From positions 124,001 to 188,000 of the forward strand of contig DAIQOI010000001.1 in assembly GCA_036787955.1 (NCBI GenBank): 64,000 bases of DNA, written 5' to 3'. Every line of letters starts with the position of its first letter. Position 1 is the stretch's first letter. Source of the DNA: UBA2336 sp036787955. GTDB taxonomy: Bacteria > Bacteroidota > Bacteroidia > Cytophagales > Cyclobacteriaceae. A program made the translations under genes and the position numbers. Below the pieces are notes generated by a model. It worked only from the letters and a program-made list of their open reading frames with translations. It was not told the origin of the DNA and ran no database searches. Below, in pieces: positions 51,746-59,819 of this stretch.

Positions 51746-52972
51746 TTACAAGTTGCGAACAGCAATAAGACGGGCCGCCTGAACGGCCGGCTTCCACGAT
51801 ATGATGACGGTAAGAACCGCAACCACGCCCATCACCGCAATAAAATCAGTGGGGACAACCTTTACCGGGTAGCCTTCTGTAACCGAAGTTTCCATGCCCA
51901 TGCCAATGAAACCAAAACGTGCCTGCAGGGCAACAACCACACCACCCAAAAGCAAACCGGCAAGGGTGCCTATCGCTGCAATCAACACGCCTTCCAATAA
52001 AAAAATGTTCCGCACAATACGCGGAGTGGCTCCGAGGGCAGCAAGCACGGCGATGTCTCGCTTCTTGTCGAGGGCCAGCATGGTTAAAATGAAGAAGATA
52101 TTGATGGCACTTACAGCGACAAGCACCGATAAAGAAAGAAAGGTGAAGAGCTTTTCCATTTTCAAAAGGCGGTATAAATCACGGTGTTGTTCATCCTCGT
52201 TCAGAACTTTATATGACGGGCCCAGTTTTTCCTGAAGTTGCCTTTGTACATGAGCTGTGGTTGCACCCGGTTTCAGCCTAAGCTCCAGCGCAGTACGCCT
52301 GTTGCCCATGTCCATTAAATCACGGGCTGTTTCCAATGGTACAATAATATAATTATCATCCAGTTGCTGCACAATGGAAAAAACCCCACCCGGCAACAGG
52401 GACTTTCGTTCGTACAAGCGGGAAATATCTGTTGCACCTGGCCGGGCTGTATTTTTGATATAAAAAAGCTGAAGCATGTACTGGTTGTCTTCAACCGCAA
52501 CAGACAATTTGTACTGAACACCCCTTCCTATCAGGGCATAGGGTACTCCATTTTCTTTCAGTACAAGCCTTCCTGCTACCATTTTATCGTCTATGCGATG
52601 ATGACTTAGAAAATTTTCACTTACACCCTTCAGCGTTACTACCTGGTTGGCCTCGCGGTACCTTACGTACACATAGTCTTCTATAACCTCGGTAATTAGC
52701 TCAACACCCTGAACAGATTTAATCAACTGAAGAAGCGAGTCATTAACAACAAAGGTTTTTCCTTTTGCGGGCTCAATTTTCAGCTCGGCATCAAAAGATG
52801 TATTCAGAGATCGCAACAATTCTTCCAGTCCGTTAAATACCGACAGCACAATAATGAGCGCAGCTGTGCTGAACGCAACGCCCCCCAACGCCAGAAAAGA
52901 AATGATATGAATAAAATTTTTCTTTTTGCGGGTAGCCAGGTACCGCAACGCCACAAACAGCGGAAAGTTCAT
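51746..52972 (-). CDS. FtsX-like ABC transporter permease (LolC/E-like)
   Basis: 408 aa. A first membrane helix at ~18-45 (NFIHIISFLALGGVAFSTAALIIVLSVFNGLEELL), a large MacB-type periplasmic domain to ~270, then three helices (FLSLSVLVAVSAINIFFILTML, NIFLLEGVLIAAIGTLAGLLLGG, FIAVMGVVAVLTVIISW) give the LolE/FtsX topology. Such permeases extract lipoproteins with a LolD ATPase; no ATPase gene is adjacent. Its ATG overlaps the rbfA stop by 4 bp (ATGA), a gene pair I recall as conserved in Bacteroidota. Lipoprotein export is the likeliest role. Confidence 0.9.
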   Translation of the reverse strand: MNFPLFVALRYLATRKKKNFIHIISFLALGGVAFSTAALIIVLSVFNGLEELLRSLNTSFDAELKIEPAKGKTFVVNDSLLQLIKSVQGVELITEVIEDYVYVRYREANQVVTLKGVSENFLSHHRIDDKMVAGRLVLKENGVPYALIGRGVQYKLSVAVEDNQYMLQLFYIKNTARPGATDISRLYERKSLLPGGVFSIVQQLDDNYIIVPLETARDLMDMGNRRTALELRLKPGATTAHVQRQLQEKLGPSYKVLNEDEQHRDLYRLLKMEKLFTFLSLSVLVAVSAINIFFILTMLALDKKRDIAVLAALGATPRIVRNIFLLEGVLIAAIGTLAGLLLGGVVVALQARFGFIGMGMETSVTEGYPVKVVPTDFIAVMGVVAVLTVIISWKPAVQAARLIAVRNL

Positions 52973-53343
52973 GACTTTTCTTCGGATGGCGGAGGAATAT
53001 TCAGGCTTTTTATCAGCGCCTCCAGGCGCATGGCATTTTCTTCAACTTCATCCTTTATAAATATTAATTCAGGCACCAGGCGCACCTGATGGCGTATGCG
53101 GTCGCCAAGCGCTTTGCGTATCTCCTTTTTATGGATGTTGAGTTTATTGAGCGTGGCTGTCTTGTCTTTGTCCAGCATCAGGCTGATGTACACCTTGGCT
53201 ACACTTAAATCAGGACTCACCCGCACATCGGCCACTGAAATAAAGGAACCACCCAGAATTCCCCGCTTATCCCGCTGAAAAATGGCACTCAACTCCCTTA
53301 ATATCAGACGCGCCACCTTCTGCTGTCGTGCACTTCCACTCAT
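52969..53343 (-). CDS. rbfA: 30S ribosome-binding factor A
   Basis: 124 aa from ATG 53343 (MSGSARQQKVARLILRELSAIF). The KH-like RbfA core has ILGGSFISVADVRVSPDLSVAKVYISLM and LGDRIRHQVRLVPELIFIKDEV. It aids 16S rRNA 5' end processing and late 30S assembly. I preferred this ATG over ATG 53367, which adds eight codons lacking similarity. The promoter box ends exactly four bases before the chosen ATG. The FtsX-like permease follows with an ATGA overlap. Confidence 0.94.
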   Translation of the reverse strand: MSGSARQQKVARLILRELSAIFQRDKRGILGGSFISVADVRVSPDLSVAKVYISLMLDKDKTATLNKLNIHKKEIRKALGDRIRHQVRLVPELIFIKDEVEENAMRLEALIKSLNIPPPSEEKS

Positions 53344-53347
53344 GCAA

Positions 53348-53378
53348 CAAATATGGGCTTTCGGCATGGTATAACCAA
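53348..53378 (-). promoter_or_regulatory. Promoter of rbfA, predicting a leaderless transcript
   Basis: In minus-strand sense TTG (53378-53376), 20 nt, then CATATTTG (53355-53348), identical in box and spacing to the rpsU promoter. Four bases after the box is the A of the rbfA ATG, so +1 is predicted at the start codon. Confidence 0.55.
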
Positions 53379-53436
53379 GTAAATCCCGGCCCGCTTTTCG
53401 AGGTGTCGGGCAGCCTTTCTATTTTACGGCCGTTTT

Positions 53437-54828
53437 ATGCTGAGCTATTTCCGCACAACGAACCCTTACCGCCTGCTGGGATTGCTGCTTGTTATAATAC
53501 CATTTACCTTACCCTGGTGGATTGACTGGCCCGGCATAACTTTGCCCGAACTAAAATCCATAATCGTTGGAGCCAAAGTGCTCGAAGGTTTTTCGCTGTA
53601 CACCGAAATTATCGACCGCACACCTCCACTCGCTTCCCTGTTTTATGGTTTATGCCAGTGGCTTTTTGGCACGTCGTTGCTTGCACGACATCTTTTTGCT
53701 TTTCTGATACTTTTCCTGCTGAGTGCTTATTACGCCCTGTTGCTGATTAACAAAAAAGCTTTCCCCGAAAATACGCTGGTGCCTGCTCTGGTGTTTGCTG
53801 TTTTGCTAACCGCTTCATTCGATACCTACGCACTTACTGCCGAACTGCCGGCATTTGCCTTCTTGCTCATAGCGCTCAAACTGCTGATGGATGAGGTTGA
53901 ATTCCGTGAACAACGTGATGAAAACATTTTAAATCTTGGCCTGAGCCTGGGTACCGCCTCCCTGTTTGTTTTTACCTACATGTTCTTTCTTCCAGGAATG
54001 GTCCTGCTGCTCTTATTATTTACCCGTTTACCTGTACGAAGGTTGCTGTTGCTTCTTTACGGATTTGTACTCCCTCATGGCCTGCTGACAGGTTACTTTT
54101 ATTACAACCACGCATCCGCCGACTTGTTTGAACGGTTTTACCGGGCTAATCTGCTCCTGGCCGAACAGGCCTTAATGCGTGCACAGGACCTTTTCTTGCT
54201 TTTTGCTGTGCCGCTGTTTTTTCTTTTTCTTTCTTTCTTTGTGCTAAATAGAAATGCGCGGCTAACCAAGTATCAGTCACAGTTGCTCCAAATCATGATG
54301 CTGTGGCTGTTGCTTTCACTCATCCATGCGTGGGTGGCGAAAGATTTGCGGCCTCAATCATTGCTGCCCGCCCTGCCCGCGCTTACTTTTATTCTCACTC
54401 ACCATTTTTTACTTATTAAAAGAAAGTTTGCCGAATTTCATGTATGGATTTTCTTACTGGGAACCATAACCACTGCTTATCTGGCGCGGTACGAACTATT
54501 GCCGGTTGAACATAAGCGGTTAATCATCTTACCCTCAACACCCACATGGAGCGGAAAGCGCTTGCTGGATCTTACAGAAAACATGAATCTGTATGTTTTC
54601 AACCTGGTGGCCCCGCCTCTAACCGATGCGGTGCTGGCCCGTGAAATCCTGCAACAACCCGATACCTACGAGTCGGTTATCCTGATTAATCATTTGTTCC
54701 GGATTGATCCGCCCGACCTGGTGCTTGATCCGGCTAATCAGTTAGGTCCGTTTATACAGCGTATTCCCGGGCTGAAAAGCCGTTACGAAAGGAAAGATGA
54801 CCTTTGGATCAAAAATTCTAACAACTGA
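53437..54828 (+). CDS. Polytopic inner-membrane protein of unknown function
   Basis: 463 aa with about ten hydrophobic segments through residue ~360 (RLLGLLLVIIPFTLPWWI, LLARHLFAFLILFLLSAYYALLL, LFLLFAVPLFFLFLSFFVL, LQIMMLWLLLSLIHAWVA) and a soluble C-terminal ~100 residues. The luminal-type loop IDRTPPLASLFYGLCQWLFG and the overall plan recall GT-C glycosyltransferases or the Bacteroidota DUF6427 group. I see no certain catalytic DxD or DE pair, so I leave the function open. It is divergent from rbfA and its 3' end overlaps rpiB by 11 bp. Confidence 0.75.
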   Translation: MLSYFRTTNPYRLLGLLLVIIPFTLPWWIDWPGITLPELKSIIVGAKVLEGFSLYTEIIDRTPPLASLFYGLCQWLFGTSLLARHLFAFLILFLLSAYYALLLINKKAFPENTLVPALVFAVLLTASFDTYALTAELPAFAFLLIALKLLMDEVEFREQRDENILNLGLSLGTASLFVFTYMFFLPGMVLLLLLFTRLPVRRLLLLLYGFVLPHGLLTGYFYYNHASADLFERFYRANLLLAEQALMRAQDLFLLFAVPLFFLFLSFFVLNRNARLTKYQSQLLQIMMLWLLLSLIHAWVAKDLRPQSLLPALPALTFILTHHFLLIKRKFAEFHVWIFLLGTITTAYLARYELLPVEHKRLIILPSTPTWSGKRLLDLTENMNLYVFNLVAPPLTDAVLAREILQQPDTYESVILINHLFRIDPPDLVLDPANQLGPFIQRIPGLKSRYERKDDLWIKNSNN

Positions 54829-55246
54829 TTTTGTCCACCCTCCGCTGATGCCGCCCGCCTTCAAACCGTGACGACAGGAACTTTTCAAGAATGGCCTGAG
54901 CTTCGGCCAGTGTAGTAAAACGGGCTGGTATGCAAATTACATTGGCGTTGTTGTGCTGGCGCGCAAGAGCTGCCACTTCTTCATTCCAGCACAACGCTGC
55001 GCGGATGCCGGCATGTTTGTTGGCGGTAATCGCCATTCCGTTTGCGCTGCCACATATCAGCAAGCCAAAATCGGCTTTGCCGCGTTCTACGGCCTCGGCA
55101 ACGGGATGGGCATAATCGGGGTAGTCAGACGACTCAGGGCCGTGTGTACCAAAATCGATTACTTTGTGTCCGTTTTTTTCAAGCCAGGCCTTCAGATATT
55201 CCTTATGCTCAAAGCCGGCATGGTCACTGCCCGCTGCTATAATCAT
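54818..55246 (-). CDS. rpiB: Ribose-5-phosphate isomerase B
   Basis: 142 aa. The RpiB signature is complete: AAGSDHAGFEHKEYL with the phosphate-binding Asp-His, DYPDYAHPVAEAV, and the catalytic Cys in GLLICGSANGMAITANK, followed by RAALCWNEEVAALARQHNNANVI. It interconverts ribose-5-phosphate and ribulose-5-phosphate in the pentose phosphate pathway. The LacAB/RpiB family length is normal. It is the last gene of glyA-tatC-rpiB (12-bp gap after tatC). Confidence 0.95.
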   Translation of the reverse strand: MIIAAGSDHAGFEHKEYLKAWLEKNGHKVIDFGTHGPESSDYPDYAHPVAEAVERGKADFGLLICGSANGMAITANKHAGIRAALCWNEEVAALARQHNNANVICIPARFTTLAEAQAILEKFLSSRFEGGRHQRRVDKISC

Positions 55247-55258
55247 GATACAGAATGT

Positions 55259-56077
55259 TTAGTTTTCCAAGGCTTCCTGCTTCCGTTTTTGCCGTACCAC
55301 GTAAGCCGATATCAAGATACTGATTTCATACAGCAAAAACAAAGGGATGGCAATCATGGTCTGGCTGAAGGGATCGGGAGGTGTTATGATGGCTGCAATA
55401 ATCAGGATGATAACAATAGCGTATTTTCGATTGGTGCGCATAAAATCAGGCGTGAGCATTCCTATTCTGGTAAGAAAATAAACCACTACGGGCAACTGAA
55501 ACAATAAGCCACTGCCCAGCACCAGAGTTACCATGGTTGAAACATAGGAGGTTATATCAAATTCGTTTACAATCAAGTCACTTATGCTGTACGTAGAAAG
55601 GAAATAAACCGCTACAGGCGACATGACGAAATAGCCGAATGCAACCCCGGTGAAAAACAGGAGGCTGATAAAAAAAACCGCTCCGCGTGCATACCTGCGC
55701 TCATTTTTCAACAAGCCGGGTTTAACAAAACGCCAGATTTCCCAGGCTACATAAGGAAAGGCGAGAACCAGGCCCATAACCAGCGAGGCAGTAACGTGCA
55801 TCATAAACTGGCCCGTCATATAACGGCTTTGAATTTTAAAGGGTATCTCCTTTACGCACAGCGTTTCCTCATTGCCGGTAAGTTTGCCCAAGTGGCACAT
55901 CCAGTCGTAGAAAATGAAATCAGGCCGGGCTGGTGCAAATATGATGTTGTTAAAAATCCAGGGTGCCAGGATAAACGCAGCTACGGTAAAGACAAGAATG
56001 GCAAAGGCTGAGCGGATGATATGCCAGCGCAGCTCTTCCAGGTGATCCAGGAATGTCATTTCTTTCTCTTCGCTCAT
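55259..56077 (-). CDS. tatC: Sec-independent translocase subunit TatC
   Basis: 272 aa. The opening MTFLDHLEELRWHIIRSAFAILVF carries the TatC first-helix signature with LDHLEELR that contacts the twin-arginine signal peptide. Six membrane helices are evident, including FPYVAWEIWRFVKPGLLKNERRYARGAVFFISLLFFTGVAFGYFVMSPVAVYF. TatC exports folded, often cofactor-carrying proteins across the inner membrane. tatA is not in the window. It begins 3 bp after glyA on the same strand. Confidence 0.96.
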   Translation of the reverse strand: MSEEKEMTFLDHLEELRWHIIRSAFAILVFTVAAFILAPWIFNNIIFAPARPDFIFYDWMCHLGKLTGNEETLCVKEIPFKIQSRYMTGQFMMHVTASLVMGLVLAFPYVAWEIWRFVKPGLLKNERRYARGAVFFISLLFFTGVAFGYFVMSPVAVYFLSTYSISDLIVNEFDITSYVSTMVTLVLGSGLLFQLPVVVYFLTRIGMLTPDFMRTNRKYAIVIILIIAAIITPPDPFSQTMIAIPLFLLYEISILISAYVVRQKRKQEALEN

Positions 56078-56080
56078 GGC

Positions 56081-57352
56081 TTACGCATACAGCGGAAATT
56101 TACGGGTTAACGCATGCACTTTTTTTCGCACGCTGCGCAGGTTGTCTTCATCGTCAGGTGCCTTCAGTACTTCATCAATCAGGTCAACAATTCTGACCAC
56201 ATCTTTTTCTTTCATGCCGCGGGTGGTAACAGCCGGAGTGCCTATGCGCATACCCGAGGTTACCATGGGCGGCTGGGTATCGAAGGGCACCATGTTTTTA
56301 TTGATGGTGATATCGGCTTTAATCAATGCCTCTTCGGCTTTTTTACCCGTAAGCCCTTTGGAGCGAAGATCGATCAGCATGAGGTGATTGTCCGTGCCCC
56401 CGGATATGACGGTGTATCCTTTCCTGATAAAAGCATCGGCCATGGCCCTCGCATTTTTCACTACCTGAACCACATAGTGCAGGTATTCATCCGAGAGCGC
56501 TTCCTGAAAGGCCACTGCTTTGGCAGCAATAACATGTTCCAGCGGGCCGCCCTGCGTTCCGGGAAATACTCCCGAATCCAATATGGCCGACATTTTCCGG
56601 ATCTCTCCCTTGGGAGTTTTCAGGCCCCATGGATTATCAAAGTTTCTGCCCATCATGACCATGCCACCGCGCGGGCCGCGTAAAGTTTTATGCGTAGTGG
56701 TAGTAACTATGTGGCAATATTCCATCGGATCGTTGAGCAGGCCACGTGCAATAAGCCCGGCAGGATGGGCGATATCGGCCATGAGCAGGGCCCCCACGGC
56801 ATCGGCAGCTTCGCGCAGTTTTTTATAGTCCCAGTCGCGGCTGTAGGCCGAAGCACCACAGATAATCATTTTGGGTTTTTCTCGCCTGGCAATTGCTATA
56901 ACCTTATCGAAGTCAATTCTTCCCGTATCCGGCTCCACTCCATAGAACACCGGCTGGTATAACTTACCTGAAAAATTCACCGGAGAGCCATGCGTAAGAT
57001 GTCCGCCATGCGATAAATCGAAACCCAGAATTTTGTCGCCGGGCTTCAGGCAGGCCAGCATTACGGCCGCATTAGCCTGGGCTCCGGAGTGGGGCTGTAC
57101 ATTTGCCCATGCCGCATTGAACAACCGGCAGGCGCGGTCAATAGCCAGCTGTTCGATTTCATCCACTACTTCACATCCTCCGTAGTAGCGTTTTCCCGGC
57201 AAACCTTCAGCATATTTATTGGTGAGTACAGTGCCCATGGCCTTCATCACCTGGGGCGAAGTGAAGTTTTCGGACGCGATAAGCTCGATGCCCTGCTGCT
57301 GGCGCTTTTTCTCCTTCTCGATAAGATCGAAAATGATTTTATCCCTTTTCAT
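56081..57352 (-). CDS. glyA: Serine hydroxymethyltransferase
   Basis: 423 aa. The PLP lysine motif VTTTTHKTLRGPRGGMV, the N-terminal GIELIASENFTSPQVMKAMGTVLTNKYAEGLPGKRYYGGCEVVDEIE, and YSRDWDY are diagnostic. It converts serine and THF to glycine and 5,10-methylene-THF. An exact -7 box (TATTTTTG) lies 17 nt upstream of the ATG. It leads the apparent glyA-tatC-rpiB operon. Confidence 0.97.
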   Translation of the reverse strand: MKRDKIIFDLIEKEKKRQQQGIELIASENFTSPQVMKAMGTVLTNKYAEGLPGKRYYGGCEVVDEIEQLAIDRACRLFNAAWANVQPHSGAQANAAVMLACLKPGDKILGFDLSHGGHLTHGSPVNFSGKLYQPVFYGVEPDTGRIDFDKVIAIARREKPKMIICGASAYSRDWDYKKLREAADAVGALLMADIAHPAGLIARGLLNDPMEYCHIVTTTTHKTLRGPRGGMVMMGRNFDNPWGLKTPKGEIRKMSAILDSGVFPGTQGGPLEHVIAAKAVAFQEALSDEYLHYVVQVVKNARAMADAFIRKGYTVISGGTDNHLMLIDLRSKGLTGKKAEEALIKADITINKNMVPFDTQPPMVTSGMRIGTPAVTTRGMKEKDVVRIVDLIDEVLKAPDDEDNLRSVRKKVHALTRKFPLYA

Positions 57353-57369
57353 GTGCAGATGGAAAGCGC

Positions 57370-57377
57370 CAAAAATA
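57370..57377 (-). promoter_or_regulatory. Candidate -7 box of glyA (TATTTTTG)
   Basis: An exact TAnnTTTG in minus-strand sense predicting a ~13-nt leader. The 14 bases 57364-57377 are identical to those before ugd (35796-35809). No TTG is seen at -33. Confidence 0.4.
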
Positions 57378-57412
57378 CGGTAAAATGAGAACTGCCCTGC
57401 AGAAAAATTTAA

Positions 57413-58321
57413 TTACCAGCCCCCGCTGCTTCCGCCCCCGCCAAAGCTTCCGCCTCCTCCCGAAAAACCGCCTCCGGATGACCAGCCACCACCAGACGAC
57501 CAACCACCGCCACCGAACCAACTTCCTCCGCTGCTGCCGGATGAAGTAGACTGAAGGGTAATCCACCCTTTTCGTTTAAAAATTGCGCGCAGTATCGGCC
57601 AGCCTACAAGATAGGCGATGAATATCGGAATGCCCGTAGCAAGACCCAGTATGCTTCCCGGAAACAATGCATAAAAGGGAATCAAGAACAGATAAAGAAA
57701 CCATCCCGCTCCACCCTTAGACTTCAGGCCAATAAAAGTAAAGACTCCCAGTACGGTGAACACAAATAAACTTATCAGGGCTTTTTCACCCGCTGTGAGC
57801 GTATCAAAATCACCGCCACCTTCATTGTCACCGGCTGTATATTCTCCGCCTATTGCCTGAATGATGGCCTCAACACCTGCCCACACTCCGTCATCAAATT
57901 CACTGCGTCTGAAACGCGGTGCTATTTCGTTGCGAATAATGCGGCTGCATATTACATCGGGCAGCACGCCTTCCAGTCCATATCCAACCTCAATGCGCAT
58001 TTTGCGATCTTCAACAGCTATGAGCAACAACACCCCATTGTCCTTTTCCTTCTGACCCAGTTTCCATTTTTCGGCTACACGAAGGGAGTAATCTTCCAGC
58101 ACTTCGCCTTTCAATGAAGGGATAATAAGTATGGCTATCTGATTGGATGTGGAATCTTCATATTCTTTCAGCCTCAACTCCAATTGTTCCCGCATTTGTG
58201 GCGAAAGTAAACCGGCTTCATCGTGTACACGCATGCCCCACAACTCAGGTACCTCAAGCTGGGCAAATGCGAAAGCATGTACCAGTAAAAACCCGGCAAC
58301 AAAAAATTTTCTCGTTATCAT
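57413..58321 (-). CDS. TPM-domain membrane protein with Gly-rich tail (YgcG-like)
   Basis: 302 aa. A signal peptide (MITRKFFVAGFLLVHAFAFAQ) leads to a TPM/DUF477 domain at ~25-165 (VHDEAGLLSPQMREQLELRLKEYEDSTSNQIAILIIPSLKG, KDNGVLLLIAVEDRKMRIEVGYGLEGVLPD). Then come two or three membrane helices and a Gly/Ser/Trp-rich tail (GGGGWSSGGGWSSGGGFSGG). This is the YgcG layout. The TPM fold is phosphatase-like in plants; the bacterial role is unclear. It follows the other TPM gene by 20 bp. Confidence 0.9.
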   Translation of the reverse strand: MITRKFFVAGFLLVHAFAFAQLEVPELWGMRVHDEAGLLSPQMREQLELRLKEYEDSTSNQIAILIIPSLKGEVLEDYSLRVAEKWKLGQKEKDNGVLLLIAVEDRKMRIEVGYGLEGVLPDVICSRIIRNEIAPRFRRSEFDDGVWAGVEAIIQAIGGEYTAGDNEGGGDFDTLTAGEKALISLFVFTVLGVFTFIGLKSKGGAGWFLYLFLIPFYALFPGSILGLATGIPIFIAYLVGWPILRAIFKRKGWITLQSTSSGSSGGSWFGGGGWSSGGGWSSGGGFSGGGGSFGGGGSSGGW

Positions 58322-58341
58322 TGATTTTGAACATTAAAGAT

Positions 58342-58992
58342 TCAGCCTATGCGAAGGTCATCGCGCAGTTCGTTGATGTCATCGCTGGTTTTTTTAAACC
58401 CGTGCTCCAGCAGTATTTCTCCGCAGCGTTTGATGGTTGCTTCCAGTCCTTCAATTACCTTGCCTTTACGGATATGGTCCGTCAGGTCGTTTACCAGTTT
58501 GTCCCATACTTTTTGTTCCACCACCTTACTGATGCCCCGGTCGGCCAATACAATTACTTCATGTTCAAAAAAGGAAATAAATATCAGGATGCCGGTGCGA
58601 TGGCGTGTATTAAAAACCTCCTCTTCAAGAAATGCATTTTCGGCCCGCTGGCGCGTAGCGTGGTCCATATGAAGACGTGACACCAGCAGGCGTCTGATAC
58701 CATCGGAAAATTGCGGCACAACCGAACCTAACAAACCTGCTGCAACAACGATAATGAATATGAGCAGCGGATCATAAATAGCGTATGAGGGGAAAAACCG
58801 GTCAAACGCAATGATGCACAGAAACGCCAGCAAACCGAAAATAATACCGGCCTTGTAGTTGGCGATGGTATAATAGCCGCTCTGAGGCACCATAACCGGA
58901 ACAATCTCGCCCGAAATACCGGCCTCGGCTTCGCGTACAGCTTTGCGGATGCGTTCAAAGTCGGCATCGGAAAATTTTTTTCGAAGGTCCAT
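58342..58992 (-). CDS. TPM-domain membrane protein, second copy
   Basis: 216 aa from ATG 58992 (MDLRKKFSDADFERIRKAVREAEAGISGEIVPVMV). Two membrane helices (~47-66, ~75-96) are followed by the TPM-like region HRTGILIFISFFEHEVIVLADRGISKVVEQKVWDKLV. The pair of TPM genes normally accompanies lemA, but here it follows pdxJ (31-bp gap) on the minus strand. The open frame before ATG 58992 is not conserved-looking. Function unknown. Confidence 0.87.
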   Translation of the reverse strand: MDLRKKFSDADFERIRKAVREAEAGISGEIVPVMVPQSGYYTIANYKAGIIFGLLAFLCIIAFDRFFPSYAIYDPLLIFIIVVAAGLLGSVVPQFSDGIRRLLVSRLHMDHATRQRAENAFLEEEVFNTRHRTGILIFISFFEHEVIVLADRGISKVVEQKVWDKLVNDLTDHIRKGKVIEGLEATIKRCGEILLEHGFKKTSDDINELRDDLRIG

Positions 58993-59023
58993 AAGCAGAA
59001 CTTGGTTTACGAAGGTAGGGAAA

Positions 59024-59740
59024 TTATTCACGTAGTTCTCGCAGGTATAGCTGAATGGTATTTTCAAGGCCGTAATACAGTGCATCGCAGATCAGCGCGT
59101 GCCCGATGGACACCTCGGCCAGAAACGGGATAGCCTGCCGGAGATAACGCAGGTTTTCGAGGTTCAGGTCGTGACCGGCGTTGACGGCCAGGCCCGCATT
59201 GCGCGCGGCAAGGGCAGTTTCCACATAAGGTTTAACAGCCTGTTCGGGATTTTCGTTATACCGGCGTGCATAAGGTTCCGTATACAACTCTACCCGATCG
59301 GCACCGGCACGGGCAGCTGCTTCGGCCATTTCTGGTTCGGGGTTGATGAATACGGATACTCTGCCGGCATATTTTTTTATTTCTTCAATCACATCCTGCA
59401 AAAAGGACTGATGCGCAATGGTGTTCCACCCCGTATTGGAGGTAATAACATCGGGTTTGTCGGGCACAAGGGTAGCCTGCGCGGGTCTTACTTCCCGAAT
59501 GATTTTAAGATAGCGTTCATCCGGATAGCCCTCAATGTTAAACTCGGTTGTTACCACCGGCGCCAGTGCCAGCACATCGGCATAGCGGATGTGCCGCTCA
59601 TCCGGCCTGGGATGAACGGTTATGCCTTGCGCACCAAACCGTTCGCAGTCAATGGCTGCTTTTACCACATCCGGATTGTTGCCTCCACGTGCGTTGCGCA
59701 GGGTGGCAATTTTGTTGATGTTAACACTGAGACGGGTCAT
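59024..59740 (-). CDS. pdxJ: Pyridoxine 5'-phosphate synthase
   Basis: 238 aa from ATG 59740 (MTRLSVNINKIATLRNARGG). The PdxJ core has CERFGAQGITVHPRPDERHIRYADV, FNIEGYPDERYL, VSVFINPEPEMAEAA and LAVNAGHDLNLENL, holding the catalytic Glu and His. The enzyme joins 1-deoxyxylulose-5-phosphate and 3-amino-1-hydroxyacetone phosphate in PLP synthesis. Unusually for this genome it has a good Shine-Dalgarno GGAGG (59749-59753) 8 nt before the ATG. Two TPM genes follow. Confidence 0.96.
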   Translation of the reverse strand: MTRLSVNINKIATLRNARGGNNPDVVKAAIDCERFGAQGITVHPRPDERHIRYADVLALAPVVTTEFNIEGYPDERYLKIIREVRPAQATLVPDKPDVITSNTGWNTIAHQSFLQDVIEEIKKYAGRVSVFINPEPEMAEAAARAGADRVELYTEPYARRYNENPEQAVKPYVETALAARNAGLAVNAGHDLNLENLRYLRQAIPFLAEVSIGHALICDALYYGLENTIQLYLRELRE

Positions 59741-59770
59741 GAATTTTTCCTCCAAATTACACACACAGTA

Positions 59771-59799
59771 GGCAAAAGTGTATTCTTTTTACTTTTGCC
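59771..59799. promoter_or_regulatory. Inverted repeat with mirrored promoter boxes between pdxJ and yqeY
   Basis: GGCAAAAGT (59771-59779) and ACTTTTGCC (59791-59799) are perfect 9-bp arms around an 11-nt centre. The right arm includes TACTTTTG (59790-59797), an exact -7 box for the plus-strand gene. The left arm reads CACTTTTG on the minus strand, one mismatch from a -7 box for pdxJ. No TTG lies at -33 for the plus strand. Confidence 0.45.
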
Positions 59800-59819
59800 G
59801 GTACCAACCTGTTTCATAT

